DNA of 32,490 nt. It comes from a virus. Of this stretch, positions 22,759 through 31,023 are shown one piece after another (positions within the stretch are counted from its first letter, which is position 1; each line of letters starts with the position of its first letter). Location: positions 1 to 32,490 of IMG/VR virus record IMGVR_UViG_3300022928_000079, one strand, 5' to 3'. Both the position numbers and the translations under genes were made by a program. The notes under the pieces were generated by a model, which saw only the letters and a list, made by a program, of their open reading frames with translations, had not been told where the DNA came from and searched no databases.

Positions 22759-24340
22759 AAACGAAGGATATCTCGGTAACACTCTTGTAAAAAGAGCAGG
22801 TATTGAAACACAATACACTCAACAAGAGATGCAAGAATACATGAAGTGTTCTGAAGACCCTACACATTTTATCGAAAATTATACACAAATTATATCACTA
22901 GATGAAGGTATGGTTCCTTTTAGACTTCGTGGATATCAAGAAAATCTAATCAATCACTACAATGACAATAGATTTAGTGTCGTTCTTGCATCACGTCAGA
23001 GTGGTAAATCAATCACATCTTGTGCATATCTCTTATGGTTTTTATTATTTAAACCTGAAATAACAGTTGCAGTTCTTGCTAACAAAGGTGCAATTGCAAG
23101 GGAAATGATTGCACGTATCGTAACCATGTTAGAGTCTGTTCCATTTTTCTTACAGCCTGGTGTTAAAATTCTTAACAAAGGCTCGATTGAGTTTGCGAAT
23201 GATAGTAAGGTCGTTGCAGCTGCAACTTCTTCAAGTTCTATTCGTGGATTGTCAATCAACCTACTATACCTCGATGAGTTTGCATTCGTAGATGATGCAG
23301 AGACATTCTATACTGCAACATATCCCGTGGTTACCTCAGGTAAAGACTCGAAGGTTATTATTACCTCAACTGCAAACGGTGTGGGTAATATGTTTCATAA
23401 GATATACGAGTCAGCAGTTCATGAACAATCAGAATACAAATCATTCCTTATTAATTGGTATGATGTGCCTGGAAGAGACGAAGAATGGAAAACAGAGACT
23501 ATTGCAAACACTTCAGAAGCACAATTCGAACAAGAATATGGTAACAGTTTCTTAGGAACTGGTAATACACTTATCAACAGTAATACACTTCTCGGTCTAA
23601 AAGCATGGGATGGTGAGTGGTCTAGAGACAATTTTATAATGTATAAGAGACCAGTTGAAGGTCACACTTACATATGCACGGTGGACGTATCACAAGGTAG
23701 AGGTTTAGACTATTCTACATTTACGATATTTGACACCTCAACAGAGATTTTTGAACAAGTTGCAACATACAGAGACAATATGGTATCCCCTATGTTGTTA
23801 CCTGATATCATAAACAAGTATGCAACTGGATATAACAAAGCATTAGTTATCATAGAAAACAATGCAGAAGGTGCTATGGTTGCACAACAATTACACTATG
23901 ATATAGAATACGACAATGTTTTTGTCCAAGGAATGACAAAAGCAGACGATATTGGTGTAAAGATGACCAAAAAGATTAAAAGAATTGGTTGTTCTACACT
24001 CAAAGAGATTTTGGAAGAAAATAGGTTAAGTTTGATTGACAGAGTCACGATTACTGAACTTATGACTTTCATAAATAAAGGGATGTCGTTTGAGGCAGAT
24101 AAAGGTTATAATGATGATATGGTTATGAATTGTGTATTGTTTTCATGGTTCATTACAACAGAGTTTTTCGTTCACTTAACAGACACTAAAGTTAAAGACC
24201 TCCTCTACTCAGAACAACAGAAATTAATAGAAGATGATATCCTACCCGTGGGAATTTTTGGGAAACACGAAGCAAACGGACAAAATACCTCCTTTGTTGA
24301 CTCAAAGGGTGACCGATGGTTCCATATGGAAAACGGATAG
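22745..24340 (+). CDS. gp17: Large terminase subunit gp17 (ATPase/nuclease)
   Basis: A 531-residue protein. Walker A SRQSGKS at residues 83-89; Walker B LLYLDEF at 173-179 with D177 and E178; coupling motif IITSTANG at 206-212. The RNase-H-like nuclease has VDVSQGRGLDYS at 313-324 (D314), IIENNAEG at 369-376 (E371) and NDDM at 456-459 (D457/D458), corresponding by order to T4 D401, E458 and D542. All catalytic residues are present, so the motor should be active. It packages DNA through the gp20 portal and cuts the concatemer. The start lies inside the gp16 3' end; it shows no intron or inserted gene. Confidence 0.97.
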   Translation: MTLNKNEGYLGNTLVKRAGIETQYTQQEMQEYMKCSEDPTHFIENYTQIISLDEGMVPFRLRGYQENLINHYNDNRFSVVLASRQSGKSITSCAYLLWFLLFKPEITVAVLANKGAIAREMIARIVTMLESVPFFLQPGVKILNKGSIEFANDSKVVAAATSSSSIRGLSINLLYLDEFAFVDDAETFYTATYPVVTSGKDSKVIITSTANGVGNMFHKIYESAVHEQSEYKSFLINWYDVPGRDEEWKTETIANTSEAQFEQEYGNSFLGTGNTLINSNTLLGLKAWDGEWSRDNFIMYKRPVEGHTYICTVDVSQGRGLDYSTFTIFDTSTEIFEQVATYRDNMVSPMLLPDIINKYATGYNKALVIIENNAEGAMVAQQLHYDIEYDNVFVQGMTKADDIGVKMTKKIKRIGCSTLKEILEENRLSLIDRVTITELMTFINKGMSFEADKGYNDDMVMNCVLFSWFITTEFFVHLTDTKVKDLLYSEQQKLIEDDILPVGIFGKHEANGQNTSFVDSKGDRWFHMENG

Positions 24341-24358
24341 TCTTAGAATATAGAAAGT

Positions 24359-24366
24359 TATAAATA
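24359..24366 (+). promoter_or_regulatory. T4-type late promoter, perfect TATAAATA, inside a small palindrome
   Basis: TATAAATA lies within GTTAT-AAAT-ATAAC (24357-24370). It is 40 nt upstream of the gp18 ATG, whose AGGAG site is at 24397-24401. Confidence 0.75.
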
Positions 24367-24406
24367 TAACAGTAAAACAAACTTTTTACATTAACAGGAG
24401 AAAAGT

Positions 24407-26416
24407 ATGGCATTTCAAGTATCACCAGGCGTTCAGGTCAAAGAGATTGACCTAACAAATGTTGTGCCAGCAGTTTCAAGCACTACGGGTGCTTTTGCTG
24501 GGACATTCCAATGGGGCCCTGTTGATGAAGTTGTAACAGTTTCAGATGCGAAAGGCTTGGTCGATGTATTTTTTCAACCTGCTGACTCAAACGCTGGGGC
24601 AGAGGACTTCTTTTCAGCAGAGTCATTCTTGAAATATGGTTCGTCTTTAAGAGTAGTAAGAATCAACTCAACTGGTCTATTCAATGCGAATAGTGGTGGT
24701 GACGTTGACTTATTAATCAAAGGAGATGACGACTACGTAGATACCCTAAGAAGTGGTAGTTCATCAGGAACAGCAGGACAATGGACTGCAAGATTCGCTG
24801 GTGCATTAGGTAACTCATTAAAAGTATCATTATGTTCAACACCTAACGCTTATTCACAAGATAACGTTGCTGCAGTTGAGGGAAACCAAACTGCTGGTGT
24901 TTCAAGTGTAACAGTAACCGAAGGTGAAGGTGCAAACTTTATCGTTGGTGACATTATTACATTTGCTGGACATTCTACTGAATATAAAGTTACTGCAATC
25001 GACACTTCGGGTTCAACAGACCATGATACTTTATCAATCGAAGCATTAAATTCACCATCAAAAACACTTCAAGAGGCAGTTTCCGATGACGGTAACGTTT
25101 CTAGAAAATGGGAATATTATGCAAACTTTGATAAAGCACCAGGCACATCTGCAGTTGCAGAACTTGCTGGTGCAATCAATGATGAAGTTCACGTAGTTGT
25201 TGTTGATGAAGATGGAACAATTTCAGGAACACCAGGCGAGATTTTAGAAACACACGGTTTCTGTTCATTAGCATCAGACGCCAAGAATGCACAAGGACAA
25301 TCAAACTACTATAGAGACGTTATCGCAAGAGACTCTCAGTGGGTATGGTGGTCAGGTCATTCAACAGATATCTATTCATCAAGTGGAGAACATAGAACAC
25401 TAGGAACTGCAGTAGGAACTGCATTCACTCAACCAACATTACCAGTTGCAAATTCACTTGCAAACGGTGCTGACGGTAGAAGTCCAACAGCAGGACAAAA
25501 ATACGGTGCATATTCAGACCACTTTGGTGACGGAGAGACATCAGACGTTTCATTCTTAATCACTGGTTCAACAAGAACAGATAACGGTTCAGGAACAGAC
25601 CAAGACATTTTGGCAGACCACAACACAATCGTTAACCAATTAATTTTAATCGCAGAAGGAAGAAAAGACTGTATGGTGATTGCATCACCAAGACGTGCAT
25701 CAGTAGTTGGTGTCGCAGTTGAGTCAACACAAGTATCAAACATTCTTGCAGACTACAACTCAGTATCTTCTTCATCATATGCAGTTCTAGAGTCAGGTTG
25801 GGTCTATCAATACGATAGATACAACGACAAATATTGCTGGATTCCAGGCAACGGTCATACCGCTGGTATCATGGCAAGGTCAGACCTCTTACAAGACCCA
25901 TGGTATTCACCTGCTGGTTTCTCAAGAGGACAATATCTAGGAATTACAAAACTTGCTCTTAACCCACAAAAAGGTTCAAGAGACGACTTGTATCGTGCAA
26001 GGGTTAACCCAATTTGCACATTCCCAGGCCAAGGAACTGTATTATTTGGAGACAAAACAGGTCTTTCAACACCATCTGCTTTTGACAGAATAAACGTTAG
26101 AAGATTATTCATAGTCTTAGAGAAAGCAATCGCAACTGCTGCTAAAGCACAACTCTTTGAATTCAACGATGCATTCACAAGAGCACAATTTAGAGCTGCA
26201 GTAGAACCTTTCTTAAGAGACGTTAAAAACAGAAGAGGATTAGTTGACTTCTCAGTAATTTGTGACGAAACAAATAACACTGATTCAGTAATTGACAGAA
26301 ATGAATTTGTATGTTCAATCTTTGTCAAACCTGCTAGGTCAATTAACTTCATAACCTTGAACTTTGTCGCTGCAAGAAGTGGTGTAGAGTTTGAAGAAAT
26401 TTACGGTGCAGTATAA
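24407..26416 (+). CDS. gp18: Contractile tail sheath protein gp18
   Basis: A 669-residue protein (T4 gp18 is 659). The N-terminus SPGVQVKEIDLTNVVPAVSSTTGAFAGTFQWGPVDE and the C-terminal FVCSIFVKPARSINFITLNFVAARSGVEFEE are the conserved sheath core that forms the intersubunit mesh. Residues about 160-225 are a beta stretch (VSSVTVTEGEGANFIVGDIITFAGHSTEYKVTAI) that probably lies in an outer domain. The C-terminal third includes SRGQYLGITKLALNPQKGSRDDLYRARVNPIC and FIVLEKAIATAAKAQLFEFND, both typical. Its strong promoter and good ribosome site fit the high copy number needed. gp19 follows after 12 nt. Confidence 0.95.
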   Translation: MAFQVSPGVQVKEIDLTNVVPAVSSTTGAFAGTFQWGPVDEVVTVSDAKGLVDVFFQPADSNAGAEDFFSAESFLKYGSSLRVVRINSTGLFNANSGGDVDLLIKGDDDYVDTLRSGSSSGTAGQWTARFAGALGNSLKVSLCSTPNAYSQDNVAAVEGNQTAGVSSVTVTEGEGANFIVGDIITFAGHSTEYKVTAIDTSGSTDHDTLSIEALNSPSKTLQEAVSDDGNVSRKWEYYANFDKAPGTSAVAELAGAINDEVHVVVVDEDGTISGTPGEILETHGFCSLASDAKNAQGQSNYYRDVIARDSQWVWWSGHSTDIYSSSGEHRTLGTAVGTAFTQPTLPVANSLANGADGRSPTAGQKYGAYSDHFGDGETSDVSFLITGSTRTDNGSGTDQDILADHNTIVNQLILIAEGRKDCMVIASPRRASVVGVAVESTQVSNILADYNSVSSSSYAVLESGWVYQYDRYNDKYCWIPGNGHTAGIMARSDLLQDPWYSPAGFSRGQYLGITKLALNPQKGSRDDLYRARVNPICTFPGQGTVLFGDKTGLSTPSAFDRINVRRLFIVLEKAIATAAKAQLFEFNDAFTRAQFRAAVEPFLRDVKNRRGLVDFSVICDETNNTDSVIDRNEFVCSIFVKPARSINFITLNFVAARSGVEFEEIYGAV

Positions 26417-26428
26417 TAGGAGTAAAAA

Positions 26429-26926
26429 ATGGCAACAATAGACCAATTTAAAGCACAATTAATCGGAGGTGGCCCAAGAGCAAACCGATTTAGAGTCTTT
26501 ATCCCAAGAGCGGGAGAAAAGATTGAGTTTTTATGCACTGCTGCTCAGATTCCTGCTGCAAATTTATCGACTGTAAACGTTCCTTTTAGAGGTCAAGTTT
26601 TAAAACTCGCTGGAGATAGAACTTTTGAACCTTGGAACGTTACAATCATGAATGACGTAGAGTTTTCTTCAAGAACTGCTTTAGAAGCATGGCAAGAAGA
26701 AATACAAGGTTTCGGAACAAGTGATGGTGCGCTAAACACGGACTACCTTTTATCACGTGCTTTCGTAGAACAATTACACAAAGACGACTCAGTCCTTGCG
26801 AGATATGAATTCTTCAATATGTTCCCAAGTGTTATTGCTGGTATCGACCTTTCATCAGAAGAGGCGACTGCAATTGAGACTTTCCAGGCAACATTTGAAT
26901 TCTCTCACTGGGAAAGAGTTCTTTAA
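26429..26926 (+). CDS. gp19: Tail tube protein gp19
   Basis: A 165-residue protein, close to T4 gp19 (163). Starts MATIDQFKAQLIGGGPRANRFRVFIP and includes AAQIPAANLSTVNVPFRGQVLKLAGDRTFEPWNVTIMND and YEFFNMFPSVIAGIDLSSEEATAIETFQATFEFSHWERV, the typical tube fold and C-terminal strand. It polymerises inside the gp18 sheath and forms the channel for DNA. Preceded by an AGGAG site 12 nt after the gp18 stop, so cotranscribed with gp18. The hairpin at 26938-26959 follows. Confidence 0.95.
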   Translation: MATIDQFKAQLIGGGPRANRFRVFIPRAGEKIEFLCTAAQIPAANLSTVNVPFRGQVLKLAGDRTFEPWNVTIMNDVEFSSRTALEAWQEEIQGFGTSDGALNTDYLLSRAFVEQLHKDDSVLARYEFFNMFPSVIAGIDLSSEEATAIETFQATFEFSHWERVL

Positions 26927-26937
26927 AAATAGTGAGT

Positions 26938-26963
26938 TATACCCTCTTTTTGGGGTATAAATA
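26938..26963 (+). promoter_or_regulatory. Hairpin fused to a perfect T4-type late promoter, flush with gp20 start
   Basis: TATACCC(T) (26938-26945) pairs with (G)GGGTATA (26952-26959). The second arm overlaps TATAAATA (26956-26963). TTAGT follows and then ATG at 26969. No Shine-Dalgarno. The hairpin may weakly terminate gp18-gp19 transcripts while the promoter restarts at gp20; there is no proper U-run after it. Confidence 0.6.
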
Positions 26964-26968
26964 TTAGT

Positions 26969-28507
26969 ATGGAAATTTTTGGGTTTGAAATTACTCGTAA
27001 AAAAGACGAGTTGAGAACGACACAAGTATCGAATGCGAAATCATTCGTGCCACCCGTTGAGGATGATGGGACTCCCGTCATCCAACAACAGGCGGGTTAT
27101 ATCACGGGTGCTGCATATGGTTCTTATGTCGACATGGAAGGTGGTATCAAGACTGAGGTTGACCTCATTGAAAGATACCGTCAAATATCTTTGGTGCCAG
27201 AGTGTGACTCTGCAATCGAAGATATAGTTAATGAGTGTATCACTTCTGACACTTCAGATAGGATTGTATCACTCGACCTCAGAGATGTGAAACTCTCTGA
27301 TAGCATCAAGAATAAGGTGCAAGACGAGTTCGCATTTCTCCTATCTAAAATGAAGTTCAATCAGAACTCTCATGAAATCTTCAGAAAGTGGTATGTCGAT
27401 GGAAGGATTTACTTCCATAAAGTCGTTGACAGCAAACGACCAAAGGCAGGTATCGTTGACTTACGTATGATTGACCCTCTTAAAATTAAGAAGGTTAGAA
27501 ACGTAGAAAAAAAGAAAGACCCAAAAAGTGGTGTAGATATCATCAAAAAGATTGATGAGTTTTACATCTTTAATGATAAAGGTTTCGCAAAAGGAACCTC
27601 AACTGAAGCATCCTCAGTAAGGATTGCACCCGAAGCAGTAACATATACTACTTCAGGTTTATTAGACTACACTAAGAATGTTGTAGTCGGATATTTGCAT
27701 AAGGCATTGAAAACTGCAAATCAGTTGTCGATGATGGAAGATGCACTTGTTATTTACAGAATATCAAGAGCACCCGAAAGAAGAATCTTCTACATTGACG
27801 TAGGTAACTTACCTAAGGCAAAAGCAGAACAATACCTTGCAGATGTCATGAATAAGTATAGAAATAAGTTAGTCTATAATGCTCAAACTGGTGAGATTAA
27901 AGACGACAGAAAACATATGTCTATGCTAGAAGATTTTTGGTTACCACGAAGAGAAGGTGGTAGAGGAACGGAAATCTCAACTCTGCCTGGTGGTCAAAAC
28001 CTTTCAGAGATTGAAGATATAGAATACTTCAAGAAGAAGTTATATCGTGCATTAAACGTTCCAGTATCAAGAATGGAGTCTGATAATGGGTTTAACCTAG
28101 GTAAGGCATCCGAGATTGATAGAGATGAACTTAAATTTAATAAGTTCACAAACAGACTTCAGAAGAAGTTTGCAAGAGTGTTTATTGATGTTCTTAGAAC
28201 ACAATTAATACTCAAAGAGATTGTAACTGCAGAAGAGTTCGACAATATGAAGGACTTCATGCAGTTTAACTTTGCTACTGATAACCACTTCACTGAGTTG
28301 AAGGATGCAGAAATTCTCAGAGAGAGATTAGATACATTAGGTCAGGTAGTTGATTATGTGGGTAAATACTATTCACACGAATATGTGAGAAAGTATGTGC
28401 TAAGACAAACAGAAGACGACATCAAAATCATTGACGGTCAGATTGAAGACGAGAAAAAGTCAGATGATGATAGTGGAATGGATGATGATGGATTTGGGAG
28501 TTTTTAA
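26969..28507 (+). CDS. gp20: Portal protein gp20
   Basis: A 512-residue protein (T4 gp20 is 524). Conserved portal signatures: DLIERYRQISLVPECDSAIEDIVNECI (65-91), KWYVDGRIYFHKVVD (140-154), LHKALKTANQLSMMEDALVIYRISRAPERRIFYIDVGNLPK in the stem region, ISTLPGGQNLSEIEDIEYFKKKLYRALNVP around 335-365 and NGFNLGKASEIDRDELKF. It forms the 12-fold portal at one head vertex, initiates head assembly, and is the gp17 docking site. The very acidic C-terminus (KKSDDDSGMDDDGFGSF) is typical. The ATG is 5 nt after the promoter octamer, with no ribosome site, which is notable for such an essential gene. Confidence 0.95.
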   Translation: MEIFGFEITRKKDELRTTQVSNAKSFVPPVEDDGTPVIQQQAGYITGAAYGSYVDMEGGIKTEVDLIERYRQISLVPECDSAIEDIVNECITSDTSDRIVSLDLRDVKLSDSIKNKVQDEFAFLLSKMKFNQNSHEIFRKWYVDGRIYFHKVVDSKRPKAGIVDLRMIDPLKIKKVRNVEKKKDPKSGVDIIKKIDEFYIFNDKGFAKGTSTEASSVRIAPEAVTYTTSGLLDYTKNVVVGYLHKALKTANQLSMMEDALVIYRISRAPERRIFYIDVGNLPKAKAEQYLADVMNKYRNKLVYNAQTGEIKDDRKHMSMLEDFWLPRREGGRGTEISTLPGGQNLSEIEDIEYFKKKLYRALNVPVSRMESDNGFNLGKASEIDRDELKFNKFTNRLQKKFARVFIDVLRTQLILKEIVTAEEFDNMKDFMQFNFATDNHFTELKDAEILRERLDTLGQVVDYVGKYYSHEYVRKYVLRQTEDDIKIIDGQIEDEKKSDDDSGMDDDGFGSF

Positions 28508-28510
28508 TAA

Positions 28511-28690
28511 ATGAGTGAAATAAGTAAAAAAATTGTTGACCAAATAGAAGCAGGTCAATTAGAAGGTGCAAAGGAAAGTATCTTCACTGGTATTAAACAA
28601 AAGTCTGCAGAAGCAGTAGACATGAAACGTGTCGAAATGCAAGTAGACTGGATAGATAATCCTACACCTGAGGTGGAGACAGACCAGTGA
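28511..28690 (+). CDS. Small prohead core-like protein (gp67 position)
   Basis: A 59-residue protein, MSEISKKIVDQIEAGQLEGAKESIFTGIKQKSAEAVDMKRVEMQVDWIDNPTPEVETDQ in outline, 3 nt after the gp20 stop. It is helical and has an acidic C-terminus. Its place between gp20 and gp21 is that of T4 gene 67, whose 80-residue acidic product is a prohead core component. The assignment rests on position and composition, not on a recognised motif. Its stop overlaps the next gene's GTG as GTGA, indicating coupling. Confidence 0.7.
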   Translation: MSEISKKIVDQIEAGQLEGAKESIFTGIKQKSAEAVDMKRVEMQVDWIDNPTPEVETDQ

Positions 28691-28986
28691 GAGATTTTAA
28701 AGATGTTATGAATGACTTGAGAGAGTCAGTGACATCTATACCTGAAGAGTTCTTTATATTAGAAAGAGACTCATTCAGATTGGGTGAAGAGGTAGTTAAC
28801 GTTGTATATGCTAGAGAAGGTAAAAACGTAAACATCTTTTTAAACAATGACTTATTAGACGAGGATTTTCCTAGTGTAAAAGTCGCAAAAGAAAGTTTTA
28901 AACATATCCGAAACATGATGAATGAAATGATTAACGAAGGGATATCATTAGAGGAAATACGAAATGAAATTAATATCAGAGTTTAA
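28687..28986 (+). CDS. Small prohead core-like protein (gp68 position)
   Basis: A 99-residue protein. Start taken as GTG at 28687, giving a 4-nt GTGA overlap with the previous stop; GAGGTGGAG lies upstream. An in-frame ATG at 28708 is an alternative. Sequence: MRDFKDVMNDLRESVTSIPEEFFILERDSFRLGEEVVNVVYAREGKNVNIFL..., helical at both ends with a central beta part. It occupies the place of T4 gene 68 (prohead core, 141 residues); I do not see convincing sequence similarity. The 3' end overlaps gp21 by 23 nt. Confidence 0.7.
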   Translation: MRDFKDVMNDLRESVTSIPEEFFILERDSFRLGEEVVNVVYAREGKNVNIFLNNDLLDEDFPSVKVAKESFKHIRNMMNEMINEGISLEEIRNEINIRV

Positions 28987-29617
28987 CGATTACGGTGTTT
29001 CTCCAGTCATCATAGAGGAGAACGAAAAAGGACAAAAAGAATACTTCATTGAAGGCGTATTCATGCAATCCGAAATTAAAAACCGTAACGGTAGAGTGTA
29101 TCCTAAAGAAGTGATGCAAAAAGAAGTCAGCAGATATGTAAAAGAGTTTGTTGAAAAAGACCGTGCTTTCGGAGAATTAGGTCATCCCGATGGGCCTACA
29201 ATTAATTTAGACAAAGTGTCTCACTTAATTACCAAATTAGAAGAAGATGGTAACAATTTTGTGGGACGTGCAAAGATTTTATCAACACCAAACGGTCAAA
29301 TTGTTAGAAATTTGATTGATGATGGTGCGAAGTTGGGTGTATCCTCTAGAGGTTTAGGTTCACTAGAAGAAAAGGGTGGCGCTCAATATGTTAAAAACGA
29401 CTTTCAACTTGCAACAGCAGGTGACATAGTCGCAGACCCTTCCGCTCCTGAGGCATTTGTCAATGGAATTATGGAAGGAACTGAGTGGGTATATAATAAC
29501 GGTATACTTACAGCAATGCAAGTTGACAAAATGCAGAACGAAATGAGGTCTGCTAAGTTAAATCAACTAGAGGAAACCAAACTCAAACTTTGGAAAGAGT
29601 TTGTTGAGAACCTATAA
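28964..29617 (+). CDS. gp21: Prohead core protease gp21
   Basis: A 217-residue protein, as long as T4 gp21 (212). Conserved features: VFMQSEIKNRNGRVYPKEVM (33-51), DRAFGELGHPDGPTINLDKVSHLI (66-89) with the candidate catalytic His74, GAKLGVSSRGLGSL (121-133) with the candidate catalytic Ser127/128, and DIVADPSAPEAFVNGIM (154-170) with a candidate acidic residue. This serine protease matures the prohead by cutting scaffold and capsid proteins after Glu. The ATG at 28964 has AGAGG upstream. Confidence 0.95.
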   Translation: MKLISEFNDYGVSPVIIEENEKGQKEYFIEGVFMQSEIKNRNGRVYPKEVMQKEVSRYVKEFVEKDRAFGELGHPDGPTINLDKVSHLITKLEEDGNNFVGRAKILSTPNGQIVRNLIDDGAKLGVSSRGLGSLEEKGGAQYVKNDFQLATAGDIVADPSAPEAFVNGIMEGTEWVYNNGILTAMQVDKMQNEMRSAKLNQLEETKLKLWKEFVENL

Positions 29618-29619
29618 TA

Positions 29620-29627
29620 TATAAATA
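29620..29627 (+). promoter_or_regulatory. T4-type late promoter, perfect TATAAATA
   Basis: TATAAATA within TATATAAATATAAAAG, 28 nt upstream of the gp22 ATG; AGGAG at 29646-29650 is the ribosome site. It directly follows the gp21 stop. It likely drives gp22 and gp23. Confidence 0.75.
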
Positions 29628-29655
29628 TAAAAGTAAACTCAAACAGGAGAAAAAA

Positions 29656-31005
29656 ATGGCAGAGTTAGAAAACAACCAAGAAACAGTATTAGAGGCAGGA
29701 CAACCTGATTCTAAAGCTGAAAAAGGTGATTCAAAACCAGTCAAACAAGGTTCATCTGATGCCGAAAAAATTGAAAGCGGTAAAGTTGAAGTCGTTAAAC
29801 CTGAAGAAAATCCTGTTGACAAGGCAGTTGACTCAGTAAAATCAGCAGAGAATGTGAAACCTGTATCAGGTGATGCACAACAAAAAAATGCTGGTAGTGC
29901 AGACAGTCAACCAAAATTGAAAAAAGTTTCAGAAGATGAGGCAGAGTCTAAGAAAGACGAAGTAAAATCTTCAAAAATGGAATCTATCAAGGCTATCGTC
30001 AACAATATGAAGGAAATGACTAAGGAAGAACTTCAAACTGCTTTCGGTAAATTATCGGAAGAAGAAGTTGACGAAAGTTTGACAAAGGCAGAAACTGCAA
30101 GAAAAATCGTAGATACACTTAAAGGTATGGACGAAGAGGAAGTTGCAGAGTATATGAAAAAAATGAAGAAAGAAGAAGTAGAAGAAGAAGTTTCAACTGA
30201 AGAAGAATCAGAAGTTGAAGAAGAAGTTTCTGCAGAACTAGAATCTTCATTAGTCGAAATCGAGGTAGATGACGACCTATCAAAGATTTCTGAATCTTTA
30301 GAACTTTCAGAAGAAAATGCTGAAAAAGCAAAAACAATCTTTAAGGCTGCAGTTTCTTCAAAGGTTTCAGAAATAAAAGAAGAACTAGAGTCACAATACT
30401 CAGAAGAATTAAAAACCTCAGTAGAAAAAGTTAAAGGCGACCTATCGGAAGCAGTTGACAAGTATCTAACATATTGTGCTGAAGAGTGGACGAAAGAAAA
30501 CGAACTCGCAATTGAGAGAGGTTTGAGGTCAGAAATGACTGAAAACTTTATCGAAGGATTAAAAACATTATTCGTAGAACACTACGTTGATGTTCCTGAA
30601 GACAAGTATGATGTTATTGATGAACTCGCAAATCGTCTCGATGAGATGGAACAAAAACTTGACGGTGAAGTATCCAAGAATATGGAAATCACTGAAGAGT
30701 TGGAAACTCTCAAAAGAGGCAACATCGTGAAACAGGCAGGTGAAGACCTAACTGAATCACAAAGAGAGAAACTTGAGTCATTAGCAGAAGGTATTGACTT
30801 TACAGACGTAACTGATTTCGAAGAAAAAGTTGCAGAAGTAAAGAATGCATACTTCCCTGTTGATGGTGAAAAGTTAGAAGAAGATACAATCGTAGAAGAA
30901 GGAACAGGAACTTTATCTGAAGAGTCAGACTCAGAAGACAAAGTAATTGACCCAACTATGAATGCATATTCTTCTGCAATATCAAAACTAAAACCATTAG
31001 GTTAA
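29656..31005 (+). CDS. gp22: Prohead scaffold protein gp22
   Basis: A 449-residue, highly acidic (Glu/Ser/Lys-rich), helical protein, much longer than T4 gp22 (269). The first ~110 residues are low-complexity, with many Lys/Glu/Ser/Pro. A region with two similar segments MKEMTKEELQTAFGKLSEEEVDE and LKGMDEEEVAEYMKKMKKEEVEE follows, then a Glu-rich run. The conserved part is in the C-terminal half: WTKENELAIERGLRSEMTENFIEGLKTLFVEHYVDVPEDKYDVIDELANRLDEMEQKL. It forms the internal core around which gp23 assembles and is then degraded by gp21. The end TMNAYSSAISKLKPLG is typical of scaffolds. Confidence 0.93.
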   Translation: MAELENNQETVLEAGQPDSKAEKGDSKPVKQGSSDAEKIESGKVEVVKPEENPVDKAVDSVKSAENVKPVSGDAQQKNAGSADSQPKLKKVSEDEAESKKDEVKSSKMESIKAIVNNMKEMTKEELQTAFGKLSEEEVDESLTKAETARKIVDTLKGMDEEEVAEYMKKMKKEEVEEEVSTEEESEVEEEVSAELESSLVEIEVDDDLSKISESLELSEENAEKAKTIFKAAVSSKVSEIKEELESQYSEELKTSVEKVKGDLSEAVDKYLTYCAEEWTKENELAIERGLRSEMTENFIEGLKTLFVEHYVDVPEDKYDVIDELANRLDEMEQKLDGEVSKNMEITEELETLKRGNIVKQAGEDLTESQREKLESLAEGIDFTDVTDFEEKVAEVKNAYFPVDGEKLEEDTIVEEGTGTLSEESDSEDKVIDPTMNAYSSAISKLKPLG

Positions 31006-31023
31006 TTTTAAAGGAAGACTAAA

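Noticed and set aside
26938-26959. Rho-independent terminator after gp19
   Set aside because: The stem is good but no U-run follows; the second arm runs into the promoter octamer. I list it as a hairpin/promoter.
28497-28515. AATAAATG before the gp67-position gene as a late promoter
   Set aside because: It lacks the final A of the octamer and overlaps the start codon; the gene is closely coupled to gp20.
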